From Ianthella basta (taxonomy: Eukaryota > Porifera > Demospongiae > Verongiida > Ianthellidae), in the NCBI GenBank assembly GCA_964019415.1, contig OZ025878.1:4654512-4718511 (forward strand): a stretch of DNA of 64,000 nucleotides, in the 5' to 3' direction. Shown here one piece after another: positions 47,173 through 62,408 of this stretch (its first letter is position 1; each line of letters starts with the position of its first letter). The position numbers were made by a program, and so were the translations under genes. The notes beneath the pieces are model-generated. The model had not been told where the DNA came from and searched no databases. It worked only from the letters and a program-made list of their open reading frames with translations.

Positions 47173-47999
47173 TTGTGCCACAGTGTGGATGAGGATGATG
47201 GGAGATGAGCCTGCAGACAGAGAGTAATGTTGCGTCGACAAGTTGTTGGGATACAAAACATCCTCGGTAGCTAACAGCCATATTTACGAACTCACTTGGG
47301 CACAGCTGTCACAATGGAACAAAATGACTGTGTATACTGCTTTTAAGCCCAGGCATTTCCCTTTTAGAATCACTTTCCTGTATGACCATAGATAATTTTT
47401 GTTGCTCCAGAAGCCTTATGCAGGGTGGTCCATACATGTAGTGGGTAATGACACTATCACCACAGTTCATGACTGGTTGTATACAATTAACAGCATATTT
47501 GGATATTTGTTTCAGGAAGCCACAGCACATAGCAAGCTTCAAGAAAGGCGCATCACATTGAAATCAAATTAGCCATTGAAGTAACAGGTCTTCCACCATG
47601 CATACTAGAGTCTTCACCAGGAAGGAGCTGCCATACAAGCAGTGCAGATGTTCACTACCAGGAATTCCTTGTGTGTAACAGTATGTTATATGTTATACAT
47701 GGCTGGGGACAATGGATCGTGGATATTTGCTACTGAGGCACTAAATGGATGGGTATGCCACTGTAAGGCATGGAGGTGGTCTCCTGCTGCACTAGACTAG
47801 GAATATACCACTTGGGCCCAATGTTTAGTAATGCAGATGTACATTACTATATATCTAGCGTAGGATAGCTAGTGGGGCCCCTTTGTGTTCTAAGGAGAGA
47901 GACTTCAGCTGGACAGCAGAGAGACGTCAGCTGAACAGCAGAGGTTGAATGAGTCGTTGGCTTATGAGAGACAATCGAATCATAGGCATTGCCACTTAG

Positions 48000-48290
48000 G
48001 GTAGCCTTTTTAGCCAGCACACTCCTCCAGGCACACAGTAACATGTACATCCTCATTCAGAATGTTATGTTGATCAAAATGCATCAGCAAAGCATTTTGG
48101 CAGTTTGGTAGGGGGGCTTTGACTGGATGACTTGCTGGTCTCTGGGAACAGTCTATGGCATTGTAATGTATCTTCAGGCTATCAGCAATGCTGCATCCCC
48201 TGCTATCAGAACTATTGAACATACTGTACAAAGGGAATTTGTTAGCAAGTAGTTTGTAGCACCCCGGCGCCCCACGAGTTTCTTTAACTC
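48000..48290. repeat. Dispersed ~300-bp repeat with hairpin end, copy 3
   Basis: Unit 2 counterpart of 19185-19490, with the terminal ggcgccccacgagtttcttt. Confidence 0.5.
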
Positions 48291-48549
48291 AAAATACTTT
48301 TTGTCTTTTTGTGTAAACATGTGCGTGTGTGCTGGCAATGACTGATTAAAATGACTAGATGAGTATTAGCATTGTCATGTACATTTTTTCAATCTCATTA
48401 CCTGCATTAATTACTACCCAGATTTTGGCTTCTGGGAGCTTCCACTGTCATGCCATTAATATTGTAGGAGCTGATGTATGCACTCTATTGTAAGAAAGCA
48501 AACAGTGCAGCTTATAAGAATAATATAGCAGGAATTTTGCTGTGCTCAA

Positions 48550-51140
48550 TACATTTCTAGGCCAGATCACTTTGAACTGCTTGCTATGGCCCTGAGTGAA
48601 GTTGTGAACATTGAAATCTCCCACTATAATTATATGGGATATACCACCACAGAGGAAGTAAATGACTGGGCAAATGCAATACTCATGTTGGGAACAAACA
48701 CTGTTGTCCCCATTAGATAGACTCAGCTTACATGGTCTTAGAATATTTCCTTTCTATCTCATTTACCTTTTGTTCGGTACATTAACTCAGTGTACTAGTG
48801 ATACACATTGGGAGTTAGCTAGTACATATTACTTGGTGTGTGTTGGCCACTCCCTTAACCCCCACTGGCTCTAATTCCACTTGCAGGTGAAGCACCCTCT
48901 CAGGGACTGGAGAAAGCTTCGGGAATGTTGTACGGACGTCATGCACAGTTCAGAGAGTGGTGAATATGGAGCAGCAGCAGTGAACAGTGAAAGTGAGAAT
49001 GCGAGAGTTTCTAAAATAGATTTCAAGCTGTAATTTGACCCACACTATGTTGCTGCAACTATGTTGCTAAGTCCAACAATTCAATGCCTCACAATAGATC
49101 TATTAATGTCATGCATGCTAATCACAAGTCACCAATTGACAGCTTGCTGCATTAATGCATCATGTGGGCATACTGATCCATTTACAAACATTATGCTAAA
49201 GCAGCTAGAGAACACACGAAATATCCTAATTTTGCACATGTACACTCTAAGGTATCACTGTTAGTTAGCATTGCCCTTTTCGTGTACGTTATTCTGCACT
49301 GGCTGAAATCATTTCAAACTCTGCAGTGATAATGGGCTCTTCATGGCTTCTGATCATTAGTCTTCTCATGAGTGATATGCCTTGCAGTCTCTTTCTTCTC
49401 TTCTCCTAATTCAGTCTATACGTGCATACTGTACCGTTGGTTATACTGGGCAGTTCCCCTTTCATATCATGTTCCTGCATGACCATATACTATTCCTGTT
49501 GCTTTCAGAACAGAAGCCTTACGCAGAGTGGTGGTCCATACATGCGGTAGGTAATGACACTCTTACAGCAGTTCATGACTAGTAGTATACAATCAACAGT
49601 CTCCACTGTGCCATGTTTGGGTAATTGGCTTGAAAAGGGTAAAAGTATATAGCTAGCACCAAGGAAGAATAGCCAAATTAGCCATTCAAGTCACTGGTCT
49701 CCCACCACACTTGAGTCTTCACCAGGAAGGAGCAGCCATATAGGCTGCGTAGATGTACACTACACAAATTTTTCCTTGTATGTATACACAGCAGGGGGTA
49801 ATGCATTGTGGGTATTTTCTGACTAGGCACTAGGTGGATAGGCAAGCCACTGCAGGGCATGGAGGCTATTGACTAGACTCAGAATATACCACTTGGGCCC
49901 AACGTTTAGAATAGCAGGTGTACACTACCATGTAGCAGAGGATAGCTTGTGGGGCCCCTTTGTGTAGTAAGGAGAGAGACATTAACTGGACGTGAAATTC
50001 ACAGGCCAGCAATACATACTGAGGACATCATATCTCAACAGCATCTGATGGATGTGCATGGGTCTAGTTCTGACTGCATACCAAACCACACACAAATCCA
50101 TTCATGTTTTATTACACCAAACATGTGTGCGCATGTGTAACTGTCTTTGTGTGTGCATGTGTGTGTGCTGGTGATGACTGATTAGGATAACTAGATGATC
50201 ATTATCATTATTCAAATGTTGTCTGCATTAATTACTGTACATAATTATAACAGCTTCTATAAACCTTCACTGTAATGCCATTAAAGGGGGAGGAGTTTAT
50301 GCATACACTTTAGTCTGAGCAAGCATGAAATACATCATGATGGGGTAGGATGTTTTCTGTGCTCAATGCATTTCTAGGCCAGATCACTTTTGAACTGCTT
50401 GCTATGGCCCTGAATTGCGTAGTGAGCATTGAAATCTCCCACTGTATGGTATACCACCACAGAAGCAGTGTAGGACTGGGCAAATGCTAGTCACGTTGGG
50501 AAGAGACACTGTTGTCCCCTTTAGATTAGCTCAGCTGACATTGCCTCAATTTGCATTGTTTGCTTATTTCATTAACCCTTTTGTTTAGTACGCATTTAGC
50601 TCAGTGTACTAATGGTGTACATTGGGAAGTAATAGAAATGACTTGGTGTGTTGGCCACTCTCTTAACCCCACTGGCTCTAATTCCACTTGCAGGTGAAGC
50701 ACCCTCTCGGGGACCGGATGAACTTGGAGAGTGTCTATAACAATTTCTCCATCACTCTCATGCATGCCAAACACAGGTCAGTGAATGGCAACTTCCTACA
50801 TATTTTAATGAATCGTGTGGGCATGCCAATCCATCAACTATATTTTATGCTAACACGCAGAGAACACACATAATATCCTAATGTAGCAGTTTGTACGTGT
50901 ACACTTTAAGGTAATGCTATAGCACTGTTATCATAGGCATTGTCCTTTTTCTCTGCAAGTGATTCTGTGCTGGCCTATATCGTTCCAAACTTTGTGGTGA
51001 AGATGATCTCCTCATTGCCATTGGCCTTCTGATCTGATGCTGACTTTCATCTCTTCACCTTTAGTAAGCTTTACAATATCTTTCTTCTCTCCTAATTCAA
51101 TGTTGCCCTCTGATTCTGCTGCAAAGCTGCCGCCCATTTG
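48550..51140. repeat. Unit 2 copy of the intergenic local duplication
   Basis: Blocks at about 48553-49400 and 50361-51140 mirror 19735-22343 with few differences. The first block again keeps the open plus-strand frame after tttctag. Confidence 0.45.
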
Positions 51141-52380
51141 ACTAACTTACCAGAGAGGCTTGTCAGAGTGAGTGATTCCTTAAACCATAACATAAGGTGC
51201 AAATGTGGCTACACAGGCTGAGCACAAGAAGAAAGCAAAGTATTCACACCTTGAGTTGAGCTACCACTTTGTACTGGCTGTATGCAGTGGAGACATCTGG
51301 GATGCTGGCCGGGCCAGGCAGCACTGGAACTCATGGATGACCTCAGGTGATGTATCTGTCAGATGACTGGGGAAGCTAGAAGTAGGGAGCACCTTCTACA
51401 GAGGCTGTCCATAGCCATCCAGAAAGGAAGTGTGGTGGCAGTACATGGGATGGCTAGGAGGAGTGGCGAACTGAATCCGCTTTGGGAGTAGCTCATTGCA
51501 TGCTGCATGTGACTGTGCTAATGTACTAACAGTGCTGTTTTCATATTATTAACTGTTATTGTTCATTTCTGAAAATAAGGACCAATTGAGCAGATCAATA
51601 TTTCATGCTACTTTATCCTTCTCTGCTCCTGTGCACAACCAGCTCTACCCACTAGTACTTGGCTAGACTGTTCAGCCCTTGTTTGACTAGTACACCTAGT
51701 ACTGCTGTCCACGGATCAGGAATCGTTGAACTTTGACTGAACCCTTGACTTTCAAATACTCGGTAGTGTTAGGATATTCTGGTCACTAGACAAATAATTT
51801 AATAATGCTATTTCCCATCATGCACACCCCTGCATTGACGGAAGTGAAGTGGCCATTTATGCGATATGTGGAAGTCCACTCTTATCCCCACCAAATTTCA
51901 TGTTATTATTCATGGGGCCATCATGTATGTGATATTGTAGAGTAAATGTGCTAAAATGTGTAGAAATGACCACTACCACAATAAATTGCCAGTACTAGTA
52001 TTGTGCTAGCTGCAGGTAGAAAATAACCCAGCAGTATAGGTCATAGATAGAGCATGGCTGCCACTGTAGTGCAATACAGCACACACAATGCTTCTTATGG
52101 AGGGATGCAGACCAATGATGTTTAATCTCTGCATGCCCCTATGCAATTGACATTTGAAGATTCTCAATAATTAGAAATGCTTATTGACAAGTGAAACATG
52201 TATCAATAAGTGAGATCATATCCAAAATGGGGTTGCATAATTGGCCAAATTAGGTGTGAATGATTCATTTTATTATACTGATGGCTGTAAAGAATGAGCC
52301 ATGTAGTGAGCTGTATACTGTAATTTATGAATATAATAATGCGAGAGAATAATATTGCTGAGTTACAGATTAGTGGCAAC

Positions 52381-55300
52381 TTATTCTGTGTTGCCTTCAG
52401 AGGCAGTTTCTAGATGTGCTTGTGGCTCACACTCACTGCTTTTAATGGGTTGTTCCTGGATTGGTGCCTCAGCTGGAATGATGCCTGCCTCGGCTGTCAC
52501 ATTGCCCAAAAGCATTATATACTTGTACCCTTCTGCAATAGATATGAGACCATCAAACTCTTCTTCCAATGCCTGAAAAGTAGGCCTTGACTCTTTGTCA
52601 TCACTCCAGCACTTTCTCATAATGGAGTAGCTGCAGTAGAGGCATGTATGTGCATTTTGGCAATGTAAGACTTACTGTATCAATGTACATTATGTGCCAC
52701 CATGCAGCACAAGCTCAAAAGATTATGCCGCAATGAGTTTCAATATGTAGAGCTAGCTCACATTCGTTCTGGGCACCCCACAGGAGACTCCAGTCTGTAG
52801 CCTGCCATCACCCTCGAGAGGATAACTGTGTGGCCAAATTCAGTGTATGGCAGATCACCTGCAAATGTCACAATTGGGAAGTATTCTTAAATTGCAATAG
52901 TACTGTATAATAACCCACAATGGGAATTATTTTGTATAAATGCCATATGGTTGTGACATCAATGTAGGATCTTAAGCATTGCAGTCAGGGTTCAATTGGT
53001 ATTTGGCATACCAACCTCATACCGGGTTTGAATATATAGCCAAACCTGGGGCACTGGACACACTGAGACACAGTTGCCATGTACATTTCCTCTAGGAGAC
53101 AATTAATTCAAAACAGTTCGGAGATGCCAAGATTGTCTACTTAGGTAGCGAGTATCATTGAGCGATGCTGTACAGTCAATTCTCGGTGGAGGTACTGTGC
53201 AAAACTAACACGAAAGCAATCAGCAGATAGAAACGCAGAAAACATGGAAACTGCACCTAAAAGAAGTGATCCATGAAGTGCCGCTGAAGCATCTGCAGCA
53301 GTGTAAGAGAACTGAATTGCTGTTAGGTAGCTGCATCTTTGTCTGAGGAGGAAATTGCAGCAACACTTCTTACAGTAGCACTGTCACCTTCTTTATAGCT
53401 TGGCAAACTATTTCCCTTTCTATTAGGGTGAACATTCTCTGCCATAATACGTCTCTTCCTTGCAGCGCTTTCTGTAATATCCTCAGAATACCATCCAATG
53501 GTGTCGTCAAAATTACTCACAGATGCATACTATTACACATACCACAAGAATTGTATCACTTGTACACTAAGTGTTCCAAAAATATATGCACACTATCGAT
53601 GTACTGTCCTCACAATAAGCTTACTGTCAGTCCATTCAGTGCAGTGAATGGATAGAAGTAACAGTTACTTTATGAAATGTATATGGGGAAAGCAATGTTC
53701 TATTTGTCACTGCATTCATACACTAGTTTCACTACTACTTCTACAGACTTACCAAAACTGAAGATTTCCCACACAGTGACACCATAAGCCCACCTGCATG
53801 CAGGGCCATGAACAGAGTAAATTACACATATTTCAGCTGTAAGCTTCGCAGCATCGAGTTTGCTACCAAATATAGAACACTGATTACTGTGATTATAAAC
53901 ATAATTTATGCTACACTTAATTGAAGACTCACACATCTGATTTCTCGCTAAACTCTCCCCTTAGGAATGTCTCAGGTGGCATCCAGCGAATTGGTAGTCG
54001 AGTCTTTCCAGTTGAAGTGTATTCCAAGGTCTCCTTGGCTAGCCCAAAGTCACATATCTTCAGTAGCTCATTGTCCCCTACTAAGATGTTGCGGCAGGCC
54101 AGGTCACGATGGAGGACTCCCTTTGATAGCAGATACTCCTATACAGAGAAATAGTTTGATAGCAGATACTCCTATACAGGGAAATAGTTTGATAGCAGAT
54201 ACTCCTATACAGTAGTATAATATTACACAAGTTAGGACATCGAAATCATTCACATTCTGAGCACAGTTGGAAAAGAGGCTACAGAGCAATGTACAGGTGA
54301 TGAGTAAGGTAATGGCGAGATGGGACTTCAAGGTAAATTGGAAGAAGACAAAAGTGATGAAAGTAACAAGGAAGAGAATTGACTGTGGAGTGAAAGTTGG
54401 AGATCAGGCTTTTGAACAGGTATAGAGGAAATGGAATATTTGGGGGGCAATGATGAGTAGTGATGGTAGGATGCAGGAGGAAGTGGAAGTAAGAATTGGG
54501 AGTGCTATATATGAGATTGATTGGAGGAATGAGCGAGGCAGTATTGAGAAGGAAAGAGCTAAGCAAAGGCACAAAATTGAAAGTAGTGAATGCTAATATG
54601 ATGCTGTCATTGTTGTATGGTTGTGAGGACTGGTGTGAAGTTTGATAAACCAGCTGAAGTCAAAAATGTAGGTGACGCAAATGAATGTATCGAGAAGAAT
54701 ACAAGGAGTAAGTAGAATGGAGAAAACGAGAATTGAAGACATTAGACAGCAAGGCATATTAATTGTGATAAGGAGAAGACAGGAGAATTGGAAGTATAGA
54801 TTGGATAAGATTAACTGCAACAGGATGACAAAGAAAGTGTATGTAGAAGAGATGGAGGGGAGAAGGTCAGGAGGGTGAGATGGATTGATAATTTTAAGTG
54901 ATTTACGAGCCTATTTACTTTTCAGACAAATACATCATGCATACCAACTTTAGGGATAACCTCCGGCAAGTGGAGATATGTATCCTTGGTTGATAGATTG
55001 ATTGATTATTTGAAGTTGCCACATATATTGTGCAATGATTTCAGAGTGTATGCACTGTGTATGGGGACCCACACTTCAGTTTATATACCACAATCATAAT
55101 GCTAAACCGGCTCTTACCATTCCACTAGCAATCTGCCATCCAAAGCAAGTGAAGCTCTTGAGGTGTGGTTCAATGTCAAGTGCTTGTGTCACAGGAGAAG
55201 GGGAACCAGAGCCTTCGCCTTTATCATCTCCAGTGGAGTCCTTATCCTATAAATTGGTAATGCAAAATAATTATTTGCCTTTGCACATGCATAGTAATAT

Positions 55301-58300
55301 ACAAATTTGTACATTGTGTGCTTCAGTGAATTGCTAATGGGAATACAAACACCCTACTGCCTATGAGGAGGAAAAATATACACAACCAACACCAATACCA
55401 TACAGCACAAACTGCAGTAAGCACATGTGGACTATTTGTGCTATTAGTTGATCATGATGGTTGGAAAACTAGTGCTATATAGCTGCTGATGCATGGTTAC
55501 CTGATCTTGGCTGATCATGGCTGCATTCTTCCCCATCACCCACTATATTGCACAAATATATATTCAACTTGTACTTGCATTGGTCATCTTCTGCAACTTT
55601 CACTAGTGGTAAACCTTTCTGGCCAAAGATCAGCACCAGTGTGAGCACATGCAAGTTGGATAGAATGCAGCAACTAAATATGTATGACTGAACCCTATAT
55701 ATCTATTCTTCTGTTTACCGAGTAATTGGGAATTTTAGCAGTAGCAATTTAAGATAATAGTAATTCATGACTGGTATAATAGAATCAAATGGCCATAGCA
55801 TGTAGCAATGCAGCAAGTTACTACAATTTGCAGGACACTTTTGATCTCAAAGGACATTAAAATGACATCCAAATATAATGTTCTGTGTTAAAACGCTTGT
55901 TATTGAGAGTTTCTGTATAATCATTAATAATATTGTAATGCTTTTTGCTATGTTTATACCAATGCACTTCATGTGTTATATAGGGTACCTACTTCAAGTG
56001 GGTACCCTAACACTGACCGACCTACCACCACACAATAACGGTACAATAAGATAGTTCAGCATTCCTTACTTCAGCCACTTCCCTCTTTGCTCTGAGGTAG
56101 TCTTTCAGGTTCCCATGGGGAACAAACTGCATGAGTAGCATCATCGGGTATGTGGTGGTGACACAACCAATCATCTGGAGGACATGAGGATTGATGCCAT
56201 CAGACACTGTCTTCATCACTTCAATCTCATTCATAAACTGTCTTCTCTCATTGTCACTGCTGAAACCTGAAATGGCCATGTTAAGATATATATATGGCGT
56301 ATCATAAATGCGAAAGATGTACTTCTAAATGAACTTCGAGTGAGAAAGAAATGCATGTGAATCCCAAGGTGCACTAACGTCGAAGCATTTTCACTGCAAC
56401 AGTGAGATGTGATTTGAAATTCCTCTCAAACTCCATTTCTTGCTTGTGAGCATAGATCCTGGGGGACATGGCTGTCATCGCTAACCGCCCTCTAAACACG
56501 ACTCCATAGTCCCCCTGACCAACTTGGTCTCCAATTTCAATCTCACCCCTGGAAAGCTCCCAAGCATCTGGAGTTGCATCAGAGACATGTACGACCTGTA
56601 TGCAAGAGCATCAGAAATACACTAATAATAATACTAAATTTTGTATATGCATGTATATTTTATATGTAGTACCTACGTAAATGCTCTTGCAATTTAATGC
56701 TGGCATAATAAACATTACAGCGAAGTGAACCGTTAGTATGCCTAACATACAATCTGATGATGAAGCCCAGTCTCTCTGATCAATGTATATACATACCTTA
56801 ACATTTTCTTGTCTCCTTGTATAGTGCTGTGCCCATGGAGTCATTCTACAATAGTAAAGTTAAAGAACATACATGAGCAGATACAATTGTTCCTCTCTGA
56901 TATGTAGGTTTACATTTCTGCTCACAGAGGTAAAGAGGGAAACAGAATTGCATTATAAATCGGTTAATCTTACTTAAAGCTTATTGATTGTCAGCACCAT
57001 ACCCACAATACAATGCACTATACCTCTCTGTCTTCTGTTTTCTTAATTTTCTCACTCTGTACCACATGCAAGCTGAGATAGTCACACAAGCTCCTCCAGC
57101 AGACAGTAACAAAATAACGAGAGCCACAAGGATGACAGTTGTAGTGTTGTTGGGTGGTGTTGTCACCATTCTAGTTGGCATGCTTGTAGGCATACTGGAA
57201 GCTGCATAAACACAACAAAGCATGTACAGCAGTGACAATCCATGTGCGTGCAGCTATGCATTTCATTAATATGTGGAAAGATGCTTTCATGTGTCACACT
57301 GGGTCACTTTCTCCAGTGCAGCACTGAAGACCCCCACCCACACATTCCTATGACACTCCCAGTTAGTTTGTCAAGGAGAATGGGCTTGAAATGGTCATAG
57401 AGAGCAACTATTTAGAGGGACATGGAAACACTGGTTCAGTACCACCTTGAACTCCATTACCTGAAATTAGAGGCAGCAATAATCTGTATAGCTACCCAGG
57501 ATTACCATACTTCTGCTGATATTGCCCAATCCATTCTTTTTACTATAATATTTATTATAACTAAAGCAGATTGTCTGAAATGGCTGCCTGCAATTTATGG
57601 CCAGCAGCTCACATTTATTCTGAATGTGGATAGCAATAATTTATGCTATTCACATCCAGATTTTGCACAACCATGTTCTGTTTGCATAATGTATGCTGCA
57701 TGCATGTACATGCCTCCCAGATTACTCTGTGCAATGAACTGTTGTCATCTTACATGGTGTGCATGCCTGCAACCTACTCACCTGAACCATTGCGTTTCAC
57801 ATGCACCAACAACTGACTCATGTTGGACACAAAGTTGCACCTTGCAGGAACCAATTGCAACTCCAATACTAGTACACTCTCATCTCCCATCATGATAGAG
57901 GGCAGATCATTGATAGTCACAGGACAAGTGGTTTCAGTGCTATTTATCTCAAAGTAGCAACAAGGACTTGGTGCCAGTGTGTAATCTAAAAATGACAGAT
58001 TAAGGCATAATGACATGCACAATGCAAGCCATGCTACAGATGGATTACAGGGTGTAAAAGAAGAGGCTCATTGCTACGTTGTTCAATGTAAGCGAATAAT
58101 TATAGTTTGTGGGCAATACGTAGCAGATTAATCAACAACTGAATGCAGGACATTTCAGACCCAAGCCTTCATCAGCTGCGTAGAAAACGTGTTTAGAGTT
58201 TTGTACGCAGCTGACGAAGGCTTTCAGGCCAAAACGTCCTGCATTCAGTTGTTGATTTGCTATGTATTGCCCACAAACTATATTTGCTCACAGATTACAG

Positions 58301-61300
58301 GGTATTACTTGTTGTTAATTATATATGATGGATGCATAATGTTCCTGGGATGACACAGCTTGAGTGGCACTAATTTAAGTGAGTTCAGTAATAGTACAAA
58401 ATTACAAAAGATTGCACTTGTAAAGGATTTTTGTACATGTGGGAACTATTATTTGCAAAACTCTACGTTTTTGTCTCTCTGTATACAATTCCCTTTCCCT
58501 TTTCCTTTAGTGTTGCTGTGCTGAAACACCCTTTTCAATGCAGTGTAGGCCTATTTTCTGTCAATTGAAGAGTGCTAACGTTGTCTGGGCACAGCAAAAC
58601 TTAGAGCAGCTCTTCTACAGAAAGATTTCCTTTGAGTTCTTATGCATTCATGCTCATCCAATATGAGCTTAGCAATAAAATACTTTGGAGTTTAGCAGAC
58701 TTCCCAACTTTTGAAACAATCAGCCAGTTTGATCGACATGCCTAAGCTTCTTGTTTCATTTGCCATTGGGTGCTACATGCATGCACACCTCATGACTCAT
58801 GAAATAAGAGGCATATACTCATTCATTCCATTTGCCATCAAATTCTCAGGAATATGTGGCCCACTGATCTTAGAGAACATGTTTAAGAAGTCTAATGATC
58901 CATTGGTCAATAATGGCAGACCAGCAAATCATGGCATATATAGCCGTGATTCGCTCAAAGGGTCATCATAGGGTAGCCTTTCAGCCAGCACACTCCTCCT
59001 CCAGTCACAAATTCTCATTCAGAATGTCCTATTATAGATAAGAAAAAGCAGTTAGCAAACATTTGACAGTTTGGTACGGGTGTTTTCATTGGATGACTGG
59101 CTGCTCTGGAGTCTTGAAACTCTTGCAAACCCAACAGCCTAGTGTATCTTGATGTATCTTTCTGGCCAACAACAATGCTGTACCCCCAACTATCAGATTT
59201 ACTGAGCGTACATGGGGAAATTGCTAGCAAGTAGTTCAAGTTCAGGTGGGGGTCCCCACAAGTTTCTTTAACTCGAAATACATGTTACCATACTGTCACT
59301 GTAATTCTGTAGCTGATTTGCTTTAAACACACACATATACTGCACACAGAACCAATTCCAATTTCATGACTAACTAGAATAGTATTGCCCGGTTTAGTGT
59401 TTAACAATTATAATATAAAGTGTTGAACAACATCAAAACATCTGAAATCAATAATATAGCTGTATCTATCAATAGACAATGAAGGTAGTTAGTGTATACC
59501 CATCTCGACTTACTGTCATTGAGAAGTCTGAAACTTTCATTGGGACATGCTCTTGAGCAAACCTCATGATCAGAGTTAGTAAGACTACTGCGCATGATAG
59601 TAACTTCCAGTTGTAAGGATGTTTCTCTCACACTGACATTTACCTCCATTTCTGTCATCTTCCAAGAGTATTCAGGAACTGCATTGATGAAAAGAGCAAA
59701 CTTACGATATTCAAACTGTTCTATAGGCTGTGTTGAGAATAGAACTAACAATAATATGCATATAAATCACAACAACAATATCAAGGTAATGCAGCCAAAG
59801 CATCATTAGATAGAAACTGCAGATACATGCAGAATTATTATTATAAAAATTTTAATGCAACAATTAATGAAAGAGTTTGCAAACATCTCAGTTGGCTCAC
59901 TGTTGTATATAATAACTTCCTTTGTTTGCTTGCAAGAAGAATTGGCTATGTCCTGCCCATTATTCAGTGTCAAGATTCCTGAAACAGTGCTGGCTTCAAG
60001 GTCCATGTTTTTACCATCCATGTCAATGAAACAATTTAAGTACAATTCCAATGGTTCAAATTTGCAGCTTTCTTCAAAGGCTGTGGGTGATATAATACCA
60101 TTTTGAATTACCTCACTTACAGTAGGCCTATAAGTGAACTGATGATTGCATATATGTACACTTACACACATTCATTCCATTGCTTAAATAAAGATTCAGA
60201 GGGACGGGAGCTACATAGCAAGCAAGACCACTCCGAGTTATATTCAAAATCACACTTTTAAGGATTGCAATTGTCCCTTCGGTATTCTCTTCATCAAAGC
60301 AGAGCTCTTCTTGTGCATCTAGTATAATAATGCATAGTCAAGAACACATCTGACACTGTAACTTACTGTAACATCATATTATGTTTGTCACTAGATTTTA
60401 CACCCACCAGCCTTCTACACCAGAGGTGTTACAAGAGTCTGGGGGCCGTAGCCCTATTGATGGCAACCAGAGATTGCCATCAATAGGGCGAATCTATTGC
60501 ATTGTTATTCCTTAGGAGAGTTAGCGAAGAGCCAAGGGAATCAGGCAGTAGTATCCGTACGCTACCCCTCCGGAAACCCCTTCGTCTATGAAGGAGATGT
60601 CTTGCCCATCTCCTCCAACGCGATTGGAGGCGCAAACAAGACTAATTAATGACAAATGTATGCATAATTACTATGTCCCAAAGAGCAGTAGGCGATGTAC
60701 GTATAACAATTTAGGCAAGCAGCTCCAAATAGGAGCACTGGAACATCACCTTTACCTTCATCAGAAATTGTGATGGAAGTTGAAGGGCGTTGACCAAGTC
60801 TGAATCCATCTCCGGGAGTGATGATGTATGCTGTGAATGTTTCATCACACTCGGGTATATTATCATTCACTAATGGAATGTTCACACTTGCAGCGTCTGA
60901 TCCATTTTTGAAAGTTACTACCGATGTGCCACAATGTATGTCATCCATACCTATATACAAAAATACAGTATGTACACATGACATCATAATTACAGCCATC
61001 AATAATTCTACATGTCATGTATTCTTCAACTTACAATGAGCACCATTGCTGGTGATGTTCAGAGTAACGTGGAAATCCTCATCACTGACAGTGCTAGCAG
61101 TGACAGTCAAAGTGAGATTTCCTCCTTCATCTACCTTAATGCTTTCTTTTTGGAAAGAAATAAGAATCTCTTCTTGAATGTAAACAGTTGCCTCCCGGAT
61201 GTTGCCCATGCCTATTACCACATCATCTGATATAACTGACTGGCCTGATAGCTGCACCATAAAATACTCTGTGCCTTCATTTGAGTTCAGGTCTTCAACA

Positions 61301-62408
61301 ATAGGGATGTTAATCACTGCAGATGTCTCGTTTTCTACAAAGAGCCCTTCAAAGGAACCTCCCTTGAAGTCAAATCCAGCTGCAGTGGAGTTGAATCAGT
61401 AACCTAAGGCAGCATCACACACCTTCATGACACACATGCATGTATATGTGCATTTATCTGTCATGACCGCTGCAGCAACACTCACCCGATGCATTGCCAA
61501 TGCCATATATTGTGTCCACTTGTACTGAGTAGGAGTGTGGAATGGACTTACTGGAGCTAAGAGTGAGACGGACACTTCCAACTGACTCATAGACAGAGTA
61601 CTCTGATCTATCAAAAGTGCACTGTACTATGGCAGTGTCCCGAATTGTGATGGTAGCTGTTGTGTTTGTCCCATCAGATTCTGATGGTAACTCTACAGTA
61701 AAGTACTCCTCATCCTCATCCAACAGGTCATGATGAATGAGAATCTCCACAAAGGTAGAGTTGGATCCCTTGGAAAACACTGCTTGCATGTCATTATTTC
61801 CAGTCATTGTGGTAAAATCGCTTTCAACTAGTATAAGAAAATGACACACTGCCATAATTTATATGGAGACAACGCCAGCACGTACTGCATTCAGCTACTA
61901 AGCAGAGTTAAACTATAAATGGGTGAGCAGCTAATTCCCACTAATCACAGTGCCTTATGCATACTCAAATATCTACAGCTATGTACTGCAATTGCATGAG
62001 ATTGTGTATATAAGGTTCCTCCTTCTGAATTGTTACATAAATATGGTACCGTTCACTCAGTTCAATGTAGATTTCTACTGAATTTGCTATCCTGAATGAA
62101 TAAACTTATATCTTGAACTGTACATGGCAGGTGGCAACATTGCATGAAAGCACACAAAATGAATTTCATATGAAAGTATTACAGTATTCACTAATTTCAG
62201 GGTCTGCGGTATGATTAAGACAGATGTACCACCCATGTTATGACAGTGTTCACAATCATCTTTCACTTACAAATAGCTGATCCATTCTTCAAATGAACAG
62301 GCAGAGAATATTCCACTATAGCTACCATGGATGGTATTACTTCTAATTGAAGTGCTTTACTGTTTTCATATACCACATAGGTGGCACTCGAGAAATGATG
62401 TCTGACGT
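52381..62408 (-). CDS. Receptor tyrosine kinase B, exons 3-19 (5' end beyond the window)
   Basis: Tandem copy of kinase A. Exons: 62271-62408, 61486-61827, 61035-61379, 60756-60950, 60166-60318, 59901-60080, 59514-59720, 57782-57985, 57003-57201, 56797-56845, 56379-56595, 56070-56266, 55118-55246, 53933-54138, 53753-53793, 52762-52858, 52381-52630. Each has the same length and phase as in copy A, except 55118-55246, which is six bases longer and adds Gly-Glu to the acidic kinase insert. All catalytic motifs are intact. By the copy offset the VWD-like exon is expected near 64650 and the signal peptide near 65950, both outside. The C-terminus ends EGNTE instead of EDNTG. Confidence 0.85.
54122..54215. 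repeat. 33-bp direct repeat of a splice acceptor (three copies)
   Basis: As at 25354-25419 with one more copy. Use of a distal acceptor would add 33 bases ending in an in-frame TAG. Confidence 0.85.
54230..54880 (+). mobile_element. LINE reverse-transcriptase fragment, uninterrupted copy in unit 2
   Basis: Counterpart of 25440-27310 without the insertion. It carries frame disruptions (extra bases around 54420-54450), so it is a fossil. It shows that the LINE fragment was present before the tandem duplication and that the insertion in unit 1 is later. Confidence 0.62.
58106..58281. mobile_element. Fold-back element with two hammerhead-like cores, unit 2 copy
   Basis: Same as 30560-30735. Cores lie at 58145-58179 (minus) and 58207-58242 (plus) with the same sequence lesions. 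Confidence 0.62.
58974..59282. repeat. Dispersed ~300-bp repeat with hairpin end, copy 4
   Basis: Unit 2 counterpart of 31428-31735. Confidence 0.5.
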